Part shown: positions 7,190 to 16,706 of the stretch, piece by piece
Layout of the letters: the number at the start of each line of letters is the position of its first letter
How positions within the stretch are numbered: the first letter of the stretch is position 1
NCBI GenBank assembly: GCA_020025875.1
Contig: JAHHRI010000002.1
Span: forward strand, 1-64,000
Direction of reading: 5' to 3'
From: Alphaproteobacteria bacterium
GTDB lineage: Bacteria > Pseudomonadota > Alphaproteobacteria > RF32 > CAG-239
Length of the DNA: 64,000 nt
Position numbers and translations under genes: made by a program
The notes under the pieces: generated by a model
What the model was told of the DNA's origin: nothing
What the model saw: only the letters and a program-made list of their open reading frames with translations
Databases searched by the model: none

Positions 7190-8083
7190 ATGAAGATCAA
7201 TACAGTGCTGGCATTTGATATAGGAGGAACAAAAATTGCTTATGCACCGGTCGACAGAAACGGAAAACTGCTGAACGATGTTGTCCGTCACCCGACACCG
7301 ACGGCACCGGGGGCCGTGGCAAAACTTCTGAAAACCATTATCAACCAGTTTGAAAGCCGGATTGACGCGGTTGCCGTTTCGACGGCTGGAACGGTTGATC
7401 GAACCAACTCGCGGATCGTCGGTTCCGTCGGTAATATGCCCGACGGCTATTTGGAAACCGATTTTAAAGCCCTGTCGGTTAAGCCGGTGGTGGTGGAAAA
7501 CGATGCTAACGCCGCCGTATGGGCGGAGTATGTTCTCGGCAATGCCAAAGGGCGCGCCAATGTGGTTCTGTTAACGCTCGGCACGGGTGTTGGCGTCGGT
7601 ATTATTGCCGATGGCAGGTTGTTGGTCGGCAAGTCCGGCGCTGCCGGAGAAGTTCATTTCCCCGTACGTTACGATAACAATCGTCTGTGCGGCTGCGGGC
7701 GTTATGATTGTTTGGAAGTTTATATGTCGGGCAGAGCTCTCGGTTTGGAAGCCAAAGCGGCGTATAAAGACGATAACGCTAACGGTCATACCGTGATTGA
7801 GGGGCTGAAACAAAACGCGCTGCCGGCGGTGACTGCTTTTCATAGCTGGCAGGAGATGGTCAAAAACGGTATTGTGATTTTTGCCGATATTTTTGATCCC
7901 GAAGTTATTTTGCTTGGCGGATCAATGGCTCATTTTATCGATTATAAGCGGTTGAATGAAGAGGCCAACCAAATGATTGTGACCGCGCCGTTTGAGTTGA
8001 AAGAAGCCGCTTTTGAAAATGATGCCGGTTTGATCGGGGCGGCACTTTTGTGTGTGCAAAAGCTTGAACCAAAAAAGGCTTAA
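7190..8083 (+). CDS. ROK-family sugar kinase
   Basis: 297 residues. The N-terminal AFDIGGTKIAYA is the phosphate-1 loop of ROK kinases; ENDANAAVWAE carries the catalytic Asp; TLGTGVGVGII is the second ATP loop; LCGCGRYDCLE is the ROK zinc site (three Cys, with a His in GEVHFP). There is no N-terminal helix-turn-helix, so this is an enzyme and not a NagC-type repressor. Amino-sugar kinases such as NagK/NanK and glucokinases share this build. Because nagA and nagB are encoded about 50 kb away, phosphorylation of N-acetylglucosamine or N-acetylmannosamine is plausible but not shown. Good ribosome-binding site (GGAGAAAGG); a terminator follows. Confidence 0.88.
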   Translation: MKINTVLAFDIGGTKIAYAPVDRNGKLLNDVVRHPTPTAPGAVAKLLKTIINQFESRIDAVAVSTAGTVDRTNSRIVGSVGNMPDGYLETDFKALSVKPVVVENDANAAVWAEYVLGNAKGRANVVLLTLGTGVGVGIIADGRLLVGKSGAAGEVHFPVRYDNNRLCGCGRYDCLEVYMSGRALGLEAKAAYKDDNANGHTVIEGLKQNALPAVTAFHSWQEMVKNGIVIFADIFDPEVILLGGSMAHFIDYKRLNEEANQMIVTAPFELKEAAFENDAGLIGAALLCVQKLEPKKA

Positions 8084-8118
8084 ACCGTTTCGGTTGTCGG
8101 ATATTTTTTACCAAGTAA

Positions 8119-8147
8119 AAAAAGCCGTCGAAATACGACGGCTTTTT
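8119..8147. terminator. Bidirectional rho-independent terminator
   Basis: AAAAAGCCGTCG, loop AAATA, CGACGGCTTTTT, between the convergent ROK kinase and outer-membrane protein genes. Confidence 0.85.
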
Positions 8148-8165
8148 AAAGATCAAATTTTCCGA

Positions 8166-8714
8166 TTAGAAATTGTATCTGACGCCAAGAGAGAATTCGT
8201 CAATGGCATCAATATCGGATTTCTGAGTATAAACATGATGATACATACCGCGAACCGACCAGTTTTCATCAATGTTGTACTGGGCACCGGCATTCAGACG
8301 GTAGCCGAAAGTTTCTTCTTTATCGGTCATATTGCCGACCATTTTGTATTTCATCTCATATTCACCGAGACCGGCACCGGCAATCAGTTCAATATCACCG
8401 TCGCAGCCGAGCGGCAGAAAACCGAGAACATCTACGCCGTAGGCTTGGAATGAGGTGGTAAATTTGTCTTCGCCATAAGTGTTTTTCTCTTTTCCGGAGT
8501 GCTGATAGAAAGCTTCGGCACCGAAGTTTTTGTGGAATTTGGCACCGGCAACAAAGCTGACCGACTGATAATCGTCTTCAATGGCGTTTTCTATATCGTA
8601 AGCATAGTCAAAAGTGGAATAGTTGAAATCCAAACCGGCATAAGGTTTGATTTCGGCATTGGCATTGGCGGTAAACATGCAGGCAACACCGGCCATTAAC
8701 AAAGTTTTTTTCAT
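8166..8714 (-). CDS. Small outer-membrane beta-barrel protein
   Basis: 182 residues with a signal peptide cleaved after ANANA (about residue 20), alternating strands rich in aromatic residues, and a C-terminal strand ending in Phe (GVRYNF), the signal for BAM-mediated insertion. It fits an eight-stranded OmpA/Omp25-like barrel. A paralogue is encoded at 20467-21024; both contain TSFQAYG, LPLGCDG and NENWS at matching positions. No periplasmic domain is attached. AGGA precedes the start. Function is probably structural or adhesive; I cannot say more. Confidence 0.8.
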   Translation of the reverse strand: MKKTLLMAGVACMFTANANAEIKPYAGLDFNYSTFDYAYDIENAIEDDYQSVSFVAGAKFHKNFGAEAFYQHSGKEKNTYGEDKFTTSFQAYGVDVLGFLPLGCDGDIELIAGAGLGEYEMKYKMVGNMTDKEETFGYRLNAGAQYNIDENWSVRGMYHHVYTQKSDIDAIDEFSLGVRYNF

Positions 8715-8866
8715 ATTCTTTTAGTCCTTTTAGTTTTTGTGAGTTTAATTTTCGCGAATAATAATTATGTCTTGTTGATGTATATGATGTTTCAACTATC
8801 AATTTTTCAAGTCTATATCACTAATATTTAAAATTAGTTAACAAACGCTTTGTTAAGGAGGATGAA

Positions 8867-9781
8867 ATGAAGTATGTGACGCTGAATAATGATCGGCAGA
8901 TGCCGATGATGGGACTGGGAACATGGAATGCTCCGGCGGGTAAGGTTTATCAAGCGATTCGCTGGGCAATCAAAATCGGCTATACACATATCGACTGTGC
9001 CGAAATTTATGACAATCAGGAAGAAATAGGGCAGGCCGTGACCGATGCCGTCAACGAAGGGGATATTCGGCGGAAAGATTTGTTTGTTACGTCTAAGCTG
9101 TGGAACGACTCTCATGCGCCGGAAGATGTGTTGCCCGCGCTTGAAAAAACGCTGAAAGAACTTAAGCTTGACTATCTTGACTTATATCTCATCCATTGGC
9201 CGGTGGCGCAAAAAAAAGGAACCCGAATGCCGACAGGCGCTGACGACATGATATCTCCCGCGGCGTTGCCTTTGGAGCAGACTTGGGCAGAAATGGAAAA
9301 AGCCAAACGGCAGGGGAAGGCGTTGGCAATCGGGCTTTCTAACTGCGGCGCGCGGACCATTTCTTCGTTGTTGGAAAAGGCAGATGAGCTGCCCTCGGTT
9401 TTGCAGGTGGAATCTCATCCCTATCTGCCGCAAAACGAATTGGCCGACTTTTGCCGTAAGAACATGATTGCGATGACGGCCTATTCTCCGCTTGGTTCGG
9501 GGCAGGGGGAACTTTTGGACGATCCGCAGATTGCGGAAATGGCATTGCGGCTGAAAATTTCGTCGGCGCAGCTGGTGCTGGCATGGCAGATTAATCGCGG
9601 GGTTGCGGTGATTCCCAAGAGTGTCGACGTTGAACATCTGAAAGAAAACTTTGCCGCAATAAACATTGAGCTTGATCGGGCAGATATGGAAATGTTATCC
9701 GGCATGAATAAAAATTTGCGTTATGTTTCCGGCGAAAAGTTTGCTTTCGGCGACTATTCGGCAGCAAATCTATTTGCATGA
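8867..9781 (+). CDS. Aldo/keto reductase
   Basis: 304 residues, the usual length. The NADPH-dependent AKR barrel is shown by GLGTWNAPAG at the start and the catalytic tetrad: Asp and Tyr in HIDCAEIYDN, Lys in VTSKLW, and His in LIHWPV. The C-terminal cofactor-binding segment AVIPKSVDVEHLKEN is also present. It reduces carbonyls to alcohols; the substrate is not evident. AAGGAGG stands directly upstream. The gene is a single transcription unit with its own terminator. Confidence 0.92.
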   Translation: MKYVTLNNDRQMPMMGLGTWNAPAGKVYQAIRWAIKIGYTHIDCAEIYDNQEEIGQAVTDAVNEGDIRRKDLFVTSKLWNDSHAPEDVLPALEKTLKELKLDYLDLYLIHWPVAQKKGTRMPTGADDMISPAALPLEQTWAEMEKAKRQGKALAIGLSNCGARTISSLLEKADELPSVLQVESHPYLPQNELADFCRKNMIAMTAYSPLGSGQGELLDDPQIAEMALRLKISSAQLVLAWQINRGVAVIPKSVDVEHLKENFAAINIELDRADMEMLSGMNKNLRYVSGEKFAFGDYSAANLFA

Positions 9782-9811
9782 GTCGTCAGGCTTATTTGCC
9801 GTTTTTTCCCA

Positions 9812-9850
9812 AAAAAAAGGAGCGGGTCACTAAGACCGGCTCCTTTTTTT
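9812..9850. terminator. Bidirectional rho-independent terminator
   Basis: GGAGC-G-GGTC, loop ACTAA, GACC-G-GCTCC, flanked by A- and T-runs, between the aldo/keto reductase and the lipoprotein gene. Confidence 0.75.
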
Positions 9851-9868
9851 AAAGAGATAAAAAAAGCG

Positions 9869-10579
9869 TTAATACGCTTTCACATTGGCAACGGTAATAC
9901 CATAGGTGTTTTCGTTACCCCATTTTTTGCCAGCATATTTTTTTGCTTTGGCATGCTTTTCCATCCGTGCCACTTTGTAGGCGGTTGTGTTCTTTAAGAA
10001 CTTGCCTTGGGAATCGTAAATCTTCCATTGCTTTTTGTCGGGTACTTTGACAACGTAGCGGAAGTCTTTGCCGTCGGCTTGCTCAAGCAAGATAATCTTT
10101 TCCCATTCCGGAGAAAGCGGACCAACGCCCCATTTTCCGTTTTGAGCAAAGAATACGCGCTCGCCATGCAGGTAGAAATTCTGATAAGGGCCGAAAGCTG
10201 ACTTTTTGCCGTTTTTCAGGTAATATTTTCCCGCAGTATTTTCAAGCATGAAGTGGGTCGGCGCATAGGATATTTTATCATACGTCTGACCGGTGACTGA
10301 TTTGCCGTCCATGCCAAGCAGATCCCATTTGACAGGCTCGCCGGCTTGCTTTCGTCCGCGTTGGGCGACCAGATAACCGTAGTGCGCTTCTGCCTTCACA
10401 TAGAGCGGGGCAGTTAACGGGTTTTCGGCATTGGCGATTTTGATACCTACCAGAGGAGTGTTTTCCGCCGTGTAAGTAACGAGGTTTTTCGTTCCTTTAA
10501 TCGGCGTTTCAACGGATTTGAATCTGTTGCAGCTCATCGCCAAAAGGCAGATGAGGGATGCTAATATAAACTTTTTCAT
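9869..10579 (-). CDS. Lipoprotein with WG-like repeats
   Basis: 236 residues with a lipoprotein signal (CLLAMSC, Cys17). The mature part contains loosely repeated units centred on W-x-[LV]-x2-x-x-G, such as KWDLLGMDGKSVTGQTYDKI, GKWGVGPLSPEWEKI and WKIYDSQGKFLKN, resembling WG beta-repeats. It is rich in Lys, Tyr and Gly and ends in a basic segment. The region upstream of the ATG has no Shine-Dalgarno-like sequence. The gene stands alone on the minus strand between aldo/keto reductase and murF. Function unknown; probably a periplasm-facing structural protein. Confidence 0.7.
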   Translation of the reverse strand: MKKFILASLICLLAMSCNRFKSVETPIKGTKNLVTYTAENTPLVGIKIANAENPLTAPLYVKAEAHYGYLVAQRGRKQAGEPVKWDLLGMDGKSVTGQTYDKISYAPTHFMLENTAGKYYLKNGKKSAFGPYQNFYLHGERVFFAQNGKWGVGPLSPEWEKIILLEQADGKDFRYVVKVPDKKQWKIYDSQGKFLKNTTAYKVARMEKHAKAKKYAGKKWGNENTYGITVANVKAY

Positions 10580-10731
10580 AAGCGAAAAATTTAGAAGTTA
10601 ATAAAAGTTAAAAATTACATGATCCTGAAAAAGATACATTATTTGTCTAAGATTGTCAATATATTAAATGATTTTTTATTTTTAGCGATTATCTTGCTAT
10701 TCAAATTGCTATCTTTACCTATGGGGGAAAA

Positions 10732-12060
10732 ATGGAGAAAATATCATCGAAGGAACTGCTTGCCGTGGTCGAATCCGCTTCGGAGGTGGCAGACAGGGTT
10801 ATTGATCGGGTGACGACGGACAGCAGACAGGCGGTAGACGGCGCATTGTTTGTCGCCGTGCGCGGTGAAAATTTTGACGGACATGATTTTGTCGGTCAGG
10901 CGTTGGATAAAGGCGCGGCCTTGGCATTGGTGGAAAGACCGCTTTCGGGGGTGCCGCTTGATCGGCAAGTGGTGGTCAAAAATACGCTTGACGCTTATGG
11001 CAAAATCGGTGCGTATAACCGTTCAAAATTTAGAGGAACGGTTATCGGCTTGACCGGAAGCGCCGGCAAGACAACCACCAAGGAGGAAATTAAATTTGCC
11101 CTTTCCCGTTTTGGACGGGTGTATGCCACTTCCGGCAACCATAACAATCATATCGGAGTGCCGATGAGCTTGTGCGAAATGGATATGAACGCCGATTATG
11201 CCGTCATTGAGATGGGCATGAGCGCCAAAGGTGAAATTGCCCGTCTGACCTCGTATGTTCAACCTGATGTGGCTTTGGTGACCAATGTTTACCCGATGCA
11301 TATTGAATTTTTTGAAAATTTTGCGGGAATTGCCGAAGCCAAAGCGGAGATTTTCGAAGGTTTGAAAAAAGGCGGTGTTGCGTTGATCAACGAAGATACC
11401 CATTTTGCAGACATTTTGGAACAACGCGCTTTGGAACACGCTGCCCGTGTGGTTAAATTTGGCCGCTCCCATCATTATGCGGGCAAACTGACATTGGAGC
11501 AAGAAGGCGAAGCGCAGCTGTATAATGCGTGGGCAACCTTGGCTGTCGTTGAAGCTTTGGGGCTGGAGGTCGACAAAGCCGCGGCGGCATTGAAAGATTT
11601 TGGCGCTTTGCCGGGGCGGGGCAAAACTCATCGGTTGAAATTGCCGTCGGGCGGCGCGTTTACACTGATAGATGACAGCTATTCCGGACAGCCCGAAGCG
11701 ATGATGTTGGCGATTGACGGCTTGGATAAGCAGGTGTGCGCGGGGCGAAAAATTGTGGTTCTCGGCAAAATGGCAGAGTTGGGACAAACCGCCGAAGCAC
11801 GCCACAAAGAAATTGGCAAACGTCTTTCTGCAACTTCGATAGCCGTTGCCGTCGGTGTGTGTCCGGATATGCGTACCATGCTTGCCGAACTAAGGCCGGA
11901 TCAGGAAAAGCACTATTTTGAAGACAAACAGGGCGTGGTGGAATTTCTCTTAAATAATCTGTTGCAAAATAATGATATTTTGCTTATAAAAGGAGCCAGA
12001 TATTCGTCAAAATTATATCAGGTAACAGATGCATTGCTGAAAGGGCTGGAAAAAGCATGA
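10732..12060 (+). CDS. murF: UDP-N-acetylmuramoyl-tripeptide--D-alanyl-D-alanine ligase
   Basis: 442 residues. MurF adds D-Ala-D-Ala to the UDP-MurNAc tripeptide in the cytoplasm. The N-terminal domain has [20 protein letters not shown], typical of MurE/MurF; the ATP loop is [13 protein letters not shown]; the central domain has [14 protein letters not shown] (MurF-type) and [14 protein letters not shown]; the C-terminal domain begins near [13 protein letters not shown]. The gene sits outside the dcw cluster, about 20 kb from mraY. Its stop overlaps the nrdR start (ATGA), so it leads an operon of unrelated core genes. Confidence 0.95.
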   Translation: MEKISSKELLAVVESASEVADRVIDRVTTDSRQAVDGALFVAVRGENFDGHDFVGQALDKGAALALVERPLSGVPLDRQVVVKNTLDAYGKIGAYNRSKFRGTVIGLTGSAGKTTTKEEIKFALSRFGRVYATSGNHNNHIGVPMSLCEMDMNADYAVIEMGMSAKGEIARLTSYVQPDVALVTNVYPMHIEFFENFAGIAEAKAEIFEGLKKGGVALINEDTHFADILEQRALEHAARVVKFGRSHHYAGKLTLEQEGEAQLYNAWATLAVVEALGLEVDKAAAALKDFGALPGRGKTHRLKLPSGGAFTLIDDSYSGQPEAMMLAIDGLDKQVCAGRKIVVLGKMAELGQTAEARHKEIGKRLSATSIAVAVGVCPDMRTMLAELRPDQEKHYFEDKQGVVEFLLNNLLQNNDILLIKGARYSSKLYQVTDALLKGLEKA

Positions 12061-12524
12061 AATGTCCGTTTTGCGGTTTTTTGGATTCTCAGGTCAAAGA
12101 TTCTCGGCTGACCGAAGACGGCGTGTGTATCAGACGGCGGCGAGAGTGTCCGGAATGCGGATCGCGGTTTACCACTTTTGAGCGGGTGCAGTTGCGCGAA
12201 TTGGTGGTGGTTAAGAAAAATGGCGCCAAAGAGCGTTTTGAGCGTGAAAAACTTGAACGCTCCCTTCAGCTGGCGGTGCGCAAACGACCGGTTGCGCCGG
12301 AGCGGGTGGAAAAAATCGTCACTTCGATTCAGCGGCGGATGGAAAGTTCGGGCGAAACGGAAATTTCTTCGCGTCTGATCGGAGAATATGCCATGGAGGC
12401 GTTGGCGGCGCTCGACAATGTTGCTTATGTGCGTTTTGCTTCGGTTTATAAGGACTTTTGCGAAGTGAGCGATTTTGAAGAATTTGTGGCACAAATTGAT
12501 GAAATGACCAAACCAAGAGGATAA
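12057..12524 (+). CDS. nrdR: Ribonucleotide reductase regulator NrdR
   Basis: 155 residues. The N-terminal zinc ribbon has two CxxC pairs (MKCPFCGF and [13 protein letters not shown]) and the rest is an ATP-cone domain ([19 protein letters not shown]). NrdR senses dATP/ATP and represses nrd genes. Overlap with murF by four bases implies translational coupling. In many alphaproteobacteria riboflavin genes separate nrdR from nusB; here only 19 bases do. Confidence 0.96.
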   Translation: MKCPFCGFLDSQVKDSRLTEDGVCIRRRRECPECGSRFTTFERVQLRELVVVKKNGAKERFEREKLERSLQLAVRKRPVAPERVEKIVTSIQRRMESSGETEISSRLIGEYAMEALAALDNVAYVRFASVYKDFCEVSDFEEFVAQIDEMTKPRG

Positions 12525-12543
12525 TAAGGAAAAGGAATAAGAA

Positions 12544-13035
12544 ATGGCAAAATTCGTTTCGGAAAAAATCAAAATGAGAACCGCTGCCAGACTTGCCGCG
12601 GTGCAGGCAACTTATATGGCTGTCTACGGGCAGTTGCCGGTAGACGAAGTCGTTAAGGAATTTTTAAATGGCGAAGTCGGGCGTTTTGTGATTGAAGATA
12701 ATCCGGATAACGGAAACGAAGAATTTCGCGAAGTGGAACCGATGGACAAAGCCTATTTTGAAAAACTGGTGCGCGGTGTGCAAGCCAACAAAGAAGAATT
12801 GGAAAAGTCGCTTAACCTGTTTTTGAATGCCGGTTGGACGCTGGAGCGTCTGGACGGTACCATGCAGGCGCTTTTGTTATGTGCCGTTTATGAAATTAAC
12901 AATACGCTCGAATTGGACGCCAAAGTGGTGATTCAGGAATATGTCGATATGGCATATGCCTTTTTCTCCAAAGGAGAACCGAAAATGGTCAATGCCCTTT
13001 TGGACCAGATCGCCCGCGAAGTTCGCAGCGCCTGA
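12544..13035 (+). CDS. nusB: Transcription antitermination factor NusB
   Basis: 163 residues, all-helical RNA-binding protein that with NusE/S10 binds boxA of rRNA leaders. Family marks are the N-terminal RTAARLAAVQATY, the central LDGTMQALLLCAVYEI and the C-terminal VVIQEYVDMAYAFFS plus KMVNALLDQIA. Length is typical for alphaproteobacteria, with a mid-protein insertion (about residues 35-65). AAGGAATAAGA precedes the start. Confidence 0.93.
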   Translation: MAKFVSEKIKMRTAARLAAVQATYMAVYGQLPVDEVVKEFLNGEVGRFVIEDNPDNGNEEFREVEPMDKAYFEKLVRGVQANKEELEKSLNLFLNAGWTLERLDGTMQALLLCAVYEINNTLELDAKVVIQEYVDMAYAFFSKGEPKMVNALLDQIAREVRSA

Positions 13036-13052
13036 GGAGGAATGCAGACAAA

Positions 13053-13577
13053 ATGGCAAAACTGAAAATATACGAATATCCCGATCCGGTGCTCAAACAA
13101 AAGGCTTTGCCGGTCGAAAAAGTGGACGATGAGCTGCGCCGCTTGCTCGATGATATGTTGGAAACCATGTATTCCGCAGTCGGTGTCGGGCTGGCAGCAC
13201 CCCAAGTCGGTGTCTTGAAACGGGTGATTGTGATTGACACGCATGACGAAGAAGAAGGCGAAAAGCCGCGCCCGTTGTATTTGGTGAATCCGGAAATTGT
13301 TGCCCATTCGGAAGAAAAAATCTGCCATGAGGAAGGGTGCCTGTCCGTACCCGATCAGCACGCGGAGGTGATGCGCTTTGCCGAAGTTCGGGTGCGCTAT
13401 CTGGACTATCGCGGAGAAGAAAAAGAGCTGGCGGCTTCGGGCTTGTTAGCCATTGCCCTGCAACACGAAATAGATCATTTGGACGGCATTTTGTACATTG
13501 ACCACCTAAGCCGGTTAAAACGGCAGATGCTTTTGAAAAAATTGCAGAAAATGCGGACGGAGGTTGATGAAAAATGA
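13053..13577 (+). CDS. def: Peptide deformylase
   Basis: 174 residues. All three PDF motifs are intact: GVGLAAPQVG, EEGCLSVP (metal-ligand Cys) and HEIDHLDG (two His ligands and catalytic Glu). It removes the formyl group from new N-termini. It overlaps fmt by four bases (ATGA), so the enzymes that add and remove formyl groups are coupled. Confidence 0.97.
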   Translation: MAKLKIYEYPDPVLKQKALPVEKVDDELRRLLDDMLETMYSAVGVGLAAPQVGVLKRVIVIDTHDEEEGEKPRPLYLVNPEIVAHSEEKICHEEGCLSVPDQHAEVMRFAEVRVRYLDYRGEEKELAASGLLAIALQHEIDHLDGILYIDHLSRLKRQMLLKKLQKMRTEVDEK

Positions 13578-14464
13578 AAATTGTGTTTATGGGAACGCCG
13601 GAATTTGCATTGGCCGCTTTGAAAAAGCTGGCGGCGGAACACGAGGTGGTGGCGGTTTATACCAAAGAACCCAAAAATGCCGGTCGGGGCAACAAACAAC
13701 TCAAAACGCCGGTGCATTGTTGGGCGGAAGAACAGGGAATGGAAGTGCGCACGCCCAAAACACTGCGCAATGCGGAGGAGCAGGAAAAATTTGCCGCGCT
13801 TGGCGCAGATATGGCAGTGGTTGCCGCCTATGGTCTGATTTTGCCGCCGCCGGTGCTGGAGGCTTTTCCTCTTGGTTGCGTCAATATTCACGGTTCTCTG
13901 CTGCCAAGATGGCGCGGTGCGGCGCCGATCCAGCGTGCCATTGAGGCCGGTGACAAAAAAAGCGGTATTACAACCATGAAGATGGATGCCGGACTGGATA
14001 CCGGCGATATGTTGCTGAAAGCAGAAACCGAAATCGGCGATAAAATGACCGGCGGCGAGTTGCACGACAAGCTGGCGGAAATGGGGGCGGAGCTGATTGC
14101 GCGGACACTGCGGGAGTGGAAGGATATTTGCCCGCAGAAACAAGATGATGCGTTGTCTTGCTATGCCGCCAAAATAGACAAAGCGGAAAGTGTGCTTGAT
14201 CTCAACATATCGGCGGCTTTGCTGGAGCAAAAAATTCGTGCCTTTAATCCCTATCCGGCAGTGTGTTTTGAACACAAAAATGAGCGGTTCAAAATTTTGC
14301 GGGCAGCGCTTTGCAAAGAAGATGTTGCCGCCGGCAAAATGGTGCGTCGCGGCGAAAAATTGTTTATGGGATGTGTTGACGGCGCGTTGGAAATTTTGGA
14401 AATTCAACGACAAGGGAAAAAAGCAATGACTGTCGCCGAACTGTTGCGAGGATATGATTTTTGA
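13574..14464 (+). CDS. fmt: Methionyl-tRNA formyltransferase
   Basis: 296 residues. The N-terminal hydrolase fold starts KIVFMGTPEFAL; the formyl-folate site appears as VNIHGSLLPRWRGAAPIQRA with the catalytic Asn/His pair and the downstream Asp in MDAGLDTGDM. The C-terminal OB-like domain (from about 200) binds initiator tRNA. The active site is complete. Start ATG overlaps the def stop. Confidence 0.96.
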   Translation: MKIVFMGTPEFALAALKKLAAEHEVVAVYTKEPKNAGRGNKQLKTPVHCWAEEQGMEVRTPKTLRNAEEQEKFAALGADMAVVAAYGLILPPPVLEAFPLGCVNIHGSLLPRWRGAAPIQRAIEAGDKKSGITTMKMDAGLDTGDMLLKAETEIGDKMTGGELHDKLAEMGAELIARTLREWKDICPQKQDDALSCYAAKIDKAESVLDLNISAALLEQKIRAFNPYPAVCFEHKNERFKILRAALCKEDVAAGKMVRRGEKLFMGCVDGALEILEIQRQGKKAMTVAELLRGYDF

Positions 14465-14526
14465 GCCTTTTTGCAGAACAAAAAGACCTTGTCAGCGAGC
14501 GAAAAAAAAGAGATAAGGGCGGAAAG

Positions 14527-14883
14527 ATGCTTTACGAAAGCGAAAAAATGCCCGCTGACGAAGTCGCCGCCCAAAACGATAGCCGAGAAAAGCGGCGCAG
14601 AGCATATCAAAAGATTTTGCTGTTTGTTGTCGGTTGGTTTACCGTTCCGTTTCTGACTGGCGGGGTGTGGTATGATTTGTTCGGTGGGCTCGGTGTCGGA
14701 GAAATCTGGCAGCGGTTGACGCATCCGCGTGAGCTGATTGACGCATGGGGGGTTTATCCGCTTGCTTTTGCCGCATTTGCTTATTTGCCTGCCAAAATAA
14801 GCCAAGCAAGCTGGGGGAAGCGCATTGTTTATTTTGTGCTTTTTTATTTTTTGCTTTGCCGGCTGGTTGGCTTTTTGTCTTAA
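14527..14883 (+). CDS. Small membrane protein at the end of the murF-fmt operon
   Basis: 118 residues from the chosen ATG, which follows GGGCGGAAAG. A TTG at 14461, overlapping the fmt stop as TTGA, is an alternative start and would add 22 charged residues. After a polar N-terminus there are three hydrophobic helices (about ILLFVVGWFTVPFLTGGVW, VYPLAFAAFAYL and RIVYFVLFYFLLCRLVGFL). No family recognised. It is probably co-transcribed with def and fmt. Confidence 0.6.
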   Translation: MLYESEKMPADEVAAQNDSREKRRRAYQKILLFVVGWFTVPFLTGGVWYDLFGGLGVGEIWQRLTHPRELIDAWGVYPLAFAAFAYLPAKISQASWGKRIVYFVLFYFLLCRLVGFLS

Positions 14884-15034
14884 AAAAAATCTTTCGAAAC
14901 AATTTGATGACTAGTGCCGCTGTGAGCTGTTGAAGGCCATGTACAACGGCAGGAAACAAATTTTTGTTGATTGATGGCGGCGGTCTGCCGATTGTTGTTT
15001 CAAAATGAGTTTGTTTGGCAAAACGGCATATATT

Positions 15035-15067
15035 AAAAAAGGAGCCTTTTTCAGAGGCTCCTTTTTT
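15035..15067. terminator. Rho-independent terminator
   Basis: GGAGCC, loop of nine bases, GGCTCC, flanked by A- and T-runs; usable for the murF operon on the plus strand and the FadL-like gene on the minus strand. Confidence 0.75.
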
Positions 15068-15082
15068 GTATGTGCTTTTCCG

Positions 15083-16372
15083 TCAGAAGTTGTAGTTAAG
15101 CGAAAAAGCAAAAATGTTGACGCGGTTGGAATAATCGGCCTTGAGGGCGCCGCGTTCGGCATCTCCGGCATGGTCTCCGCGTAGGTTGACTTTGCTTTTG
15201 TCGGCATGAATGTATGTGTAGCCGAGGTTAAAAGTCAGTTTTTCGTTGTATTGATATTGCAAACCTGCGGAATACCAAATACGGTTGGCATCAGGGATAC
15301 GCGGGGTGCGATATTCTTCACCGACGGCGCTTTTGTCAAGAGCCAAACCGAGACGTAGTTTCCACTGATGGTCAAGCTGATAGTTGGCGCCGATGGCATA
15401 AAAATCCGTATCTTTCCAGTTTTCTTCGGTCAGACTCAGGTTGGGCTTGTTTTCGCCGACGATGTTGAGGTTTTTGAATCTGGACCAGAAAACCCGACTA
15501 TATTCAGCCATGACGGCCCAACGATCGTTAATTTGGTGATAAACGCCGGTGCTGAAACTGGCGGGAGTGGTCAGACGGGCGGAAACGTCTTGGTTGAGAC
15601 CGTTGGGACCGAGTTTGCCGAGTTGTGAGAGCAAGCCGCCGGAACCCATTGCGCCGTCAAAAGAAACATCACCTTTCAGTTTGTGGCGGATTTGGCTGCG
15701 ATAGCCGACGCCGATACGTGTTGCCGGAGACAATTCGTATAAAGCACCGAGCTGATAACCGACATCCAGAGTTTTGCCTTGCAGGCTGGCATTGTCTTCT
15801 AAAACGCCGAGAGGGGTTGCCAGACGGACGCCGTTGCGGAGAACGGCTTTGATGTACTGGATCTGCATACCGGCACCGAGAGAGAGTTTGTCGTTGGCTT
15901 TGTATGCAACCATCGGGGTAACGGTGGCCGTTGTCACTTTGGAAACGGTGCCATGGAATCTGCCGGCCCAGCGGCTGTCATATTTGGTGATCATGCCATA
16001 AGGCACGTTAAGCGAAATTGCTGCCGTTATTTTGTCGTTTAGTTGCCGTGATAAATAGAAATGGGGCGACATGGCGGCGTGAACAATGTTGTCGACATAG
16101 CCGCTTTGATCGCCAAATTCGTTAAACGCGTTTTTGGCGGTTGAACGCGGCGAAATCCATGTGCCGCCCATGTAAATATGCGTTCCCCGATGGCGGGTTA
16201 AAACGGCAGGGTTGTAAAAAGAATAGGAAATATCTTCCGCGCCTGCGGTTGCACCGGCAAAGGCGTTGCCTTGCGCGGAGGCTGATTGTTCTTTAAGAAA
16301 AAATCCGGATGCGTTTGCTTCCGAACAGGAAAGAACCGCGGCAAGGGCGGTCAAAGTTATAAGTTTTTTCAT
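15083..16372 (-). CDS. FadL/OMPP1-family outer-membrane transport protein
   Basis: 429 residues. Signal peptide ends near SEANA, giving a mature N-terminus SGFFLKEQSASAQGNAFAGA that is characteristic of FadL: it forms the plug region, and AGAEDISYSFYNPA continues it. Strong alternation of aromatic strands and a C-terminal LNYNF fit a 14-stranded barrel. FadL proteins let long-chain fatty acids and other hydrophobic molecules cross the outer membrane. The nearby aas-type gene could use such fatty acids for phospholipid repair, but the two genes are divergent and this is only inference. No strong ribosome-binding site is seen. Confidence 0.92.
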   Translation of the reverse strand: MKKLITLTALAAVLSCSEANASGFFLKEQSASAQGNAFAGATAGAEDISYSFYNPAVLTRHRGTHIYMGGTWISPRSTAKNAFNEFGDQSGYVDNIVHAAMSPHFYLSRQLNDKITAAISLNVPYGMITKYDSRWAGRFHGTVSKVTTATVTPMVAYKANDKLSLGAGMQIQYIKAVLRNGVRLATPLGVLEDNASLQGKTLDVGYQLGALYELSPATRIGVGYRSQIRHKLKGDVSFDGAMGSGGLLSQLGKLGPNGLNQDVSARLTTPASFSTGVYHQINDRWAVMAEYSRVFWSRFKNLNIVGENKPNLSLTEENWKDTDFYAIGANYQLDHQWKLRLGLALDKSAVGEEYRTPRIPDANRIWYSAGLQYQYNEKLTFNLGYTYIHADKSKVNLRGDHAGDAERGALKADYSNRVNIFAFSLNYNF

Positions 16373-16706
16373 TTTAAAATATCTTGTTGTAGTTTAGCCT
16401 TGCAACATTTTGCAATATCGGAACCGCAGCGGAATTTTATATATTATTTATTATGTTTGGCTGCCGATGTTTCCGTTTGCAATAAAACGAAATAAAATGT
16501 TACGGTTGGCAATCTAACCAGATTGTTGTCAAAAATCAAGAGGTTAATTTTATCCCCTGTATATTTTAATAAAAAAAGCCTATTTTCAATGGGTTATCTT
16601 TGGAGATGAGGTTATTGTTGACGGAATTTGTTTTTATGCTTTACAAAATTCTGTCGAAAATAGTACAGTATAGCCATGTTTCAAGTGAATTACGGAGACT
16701 ATCGTT
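16373..16706. other. Divergent intergenic region between the FadL-like gene and aas
   Basis: AT-rich, no reading frame. A weak promoter candidate for aas is TTTACA (16640-16645) and TACAGT (16664-16669) at 18 bases spacing. Signals for the minus-strand gene are not clear. Confidence 0.35.

Noticed and set aside
9869..10579. Origin from Bacteroidota, suggested by lack of a Shine-Dalgarno site and SC-type lipobox (also considered for 61938-62993)
   Set aside because: Core genes such as rluD and maf in this window also lack a clear ribosome-binding site, and arginine codon use in the 61938 gene is similar to neighbouring ftsY, so the argument does not hold.
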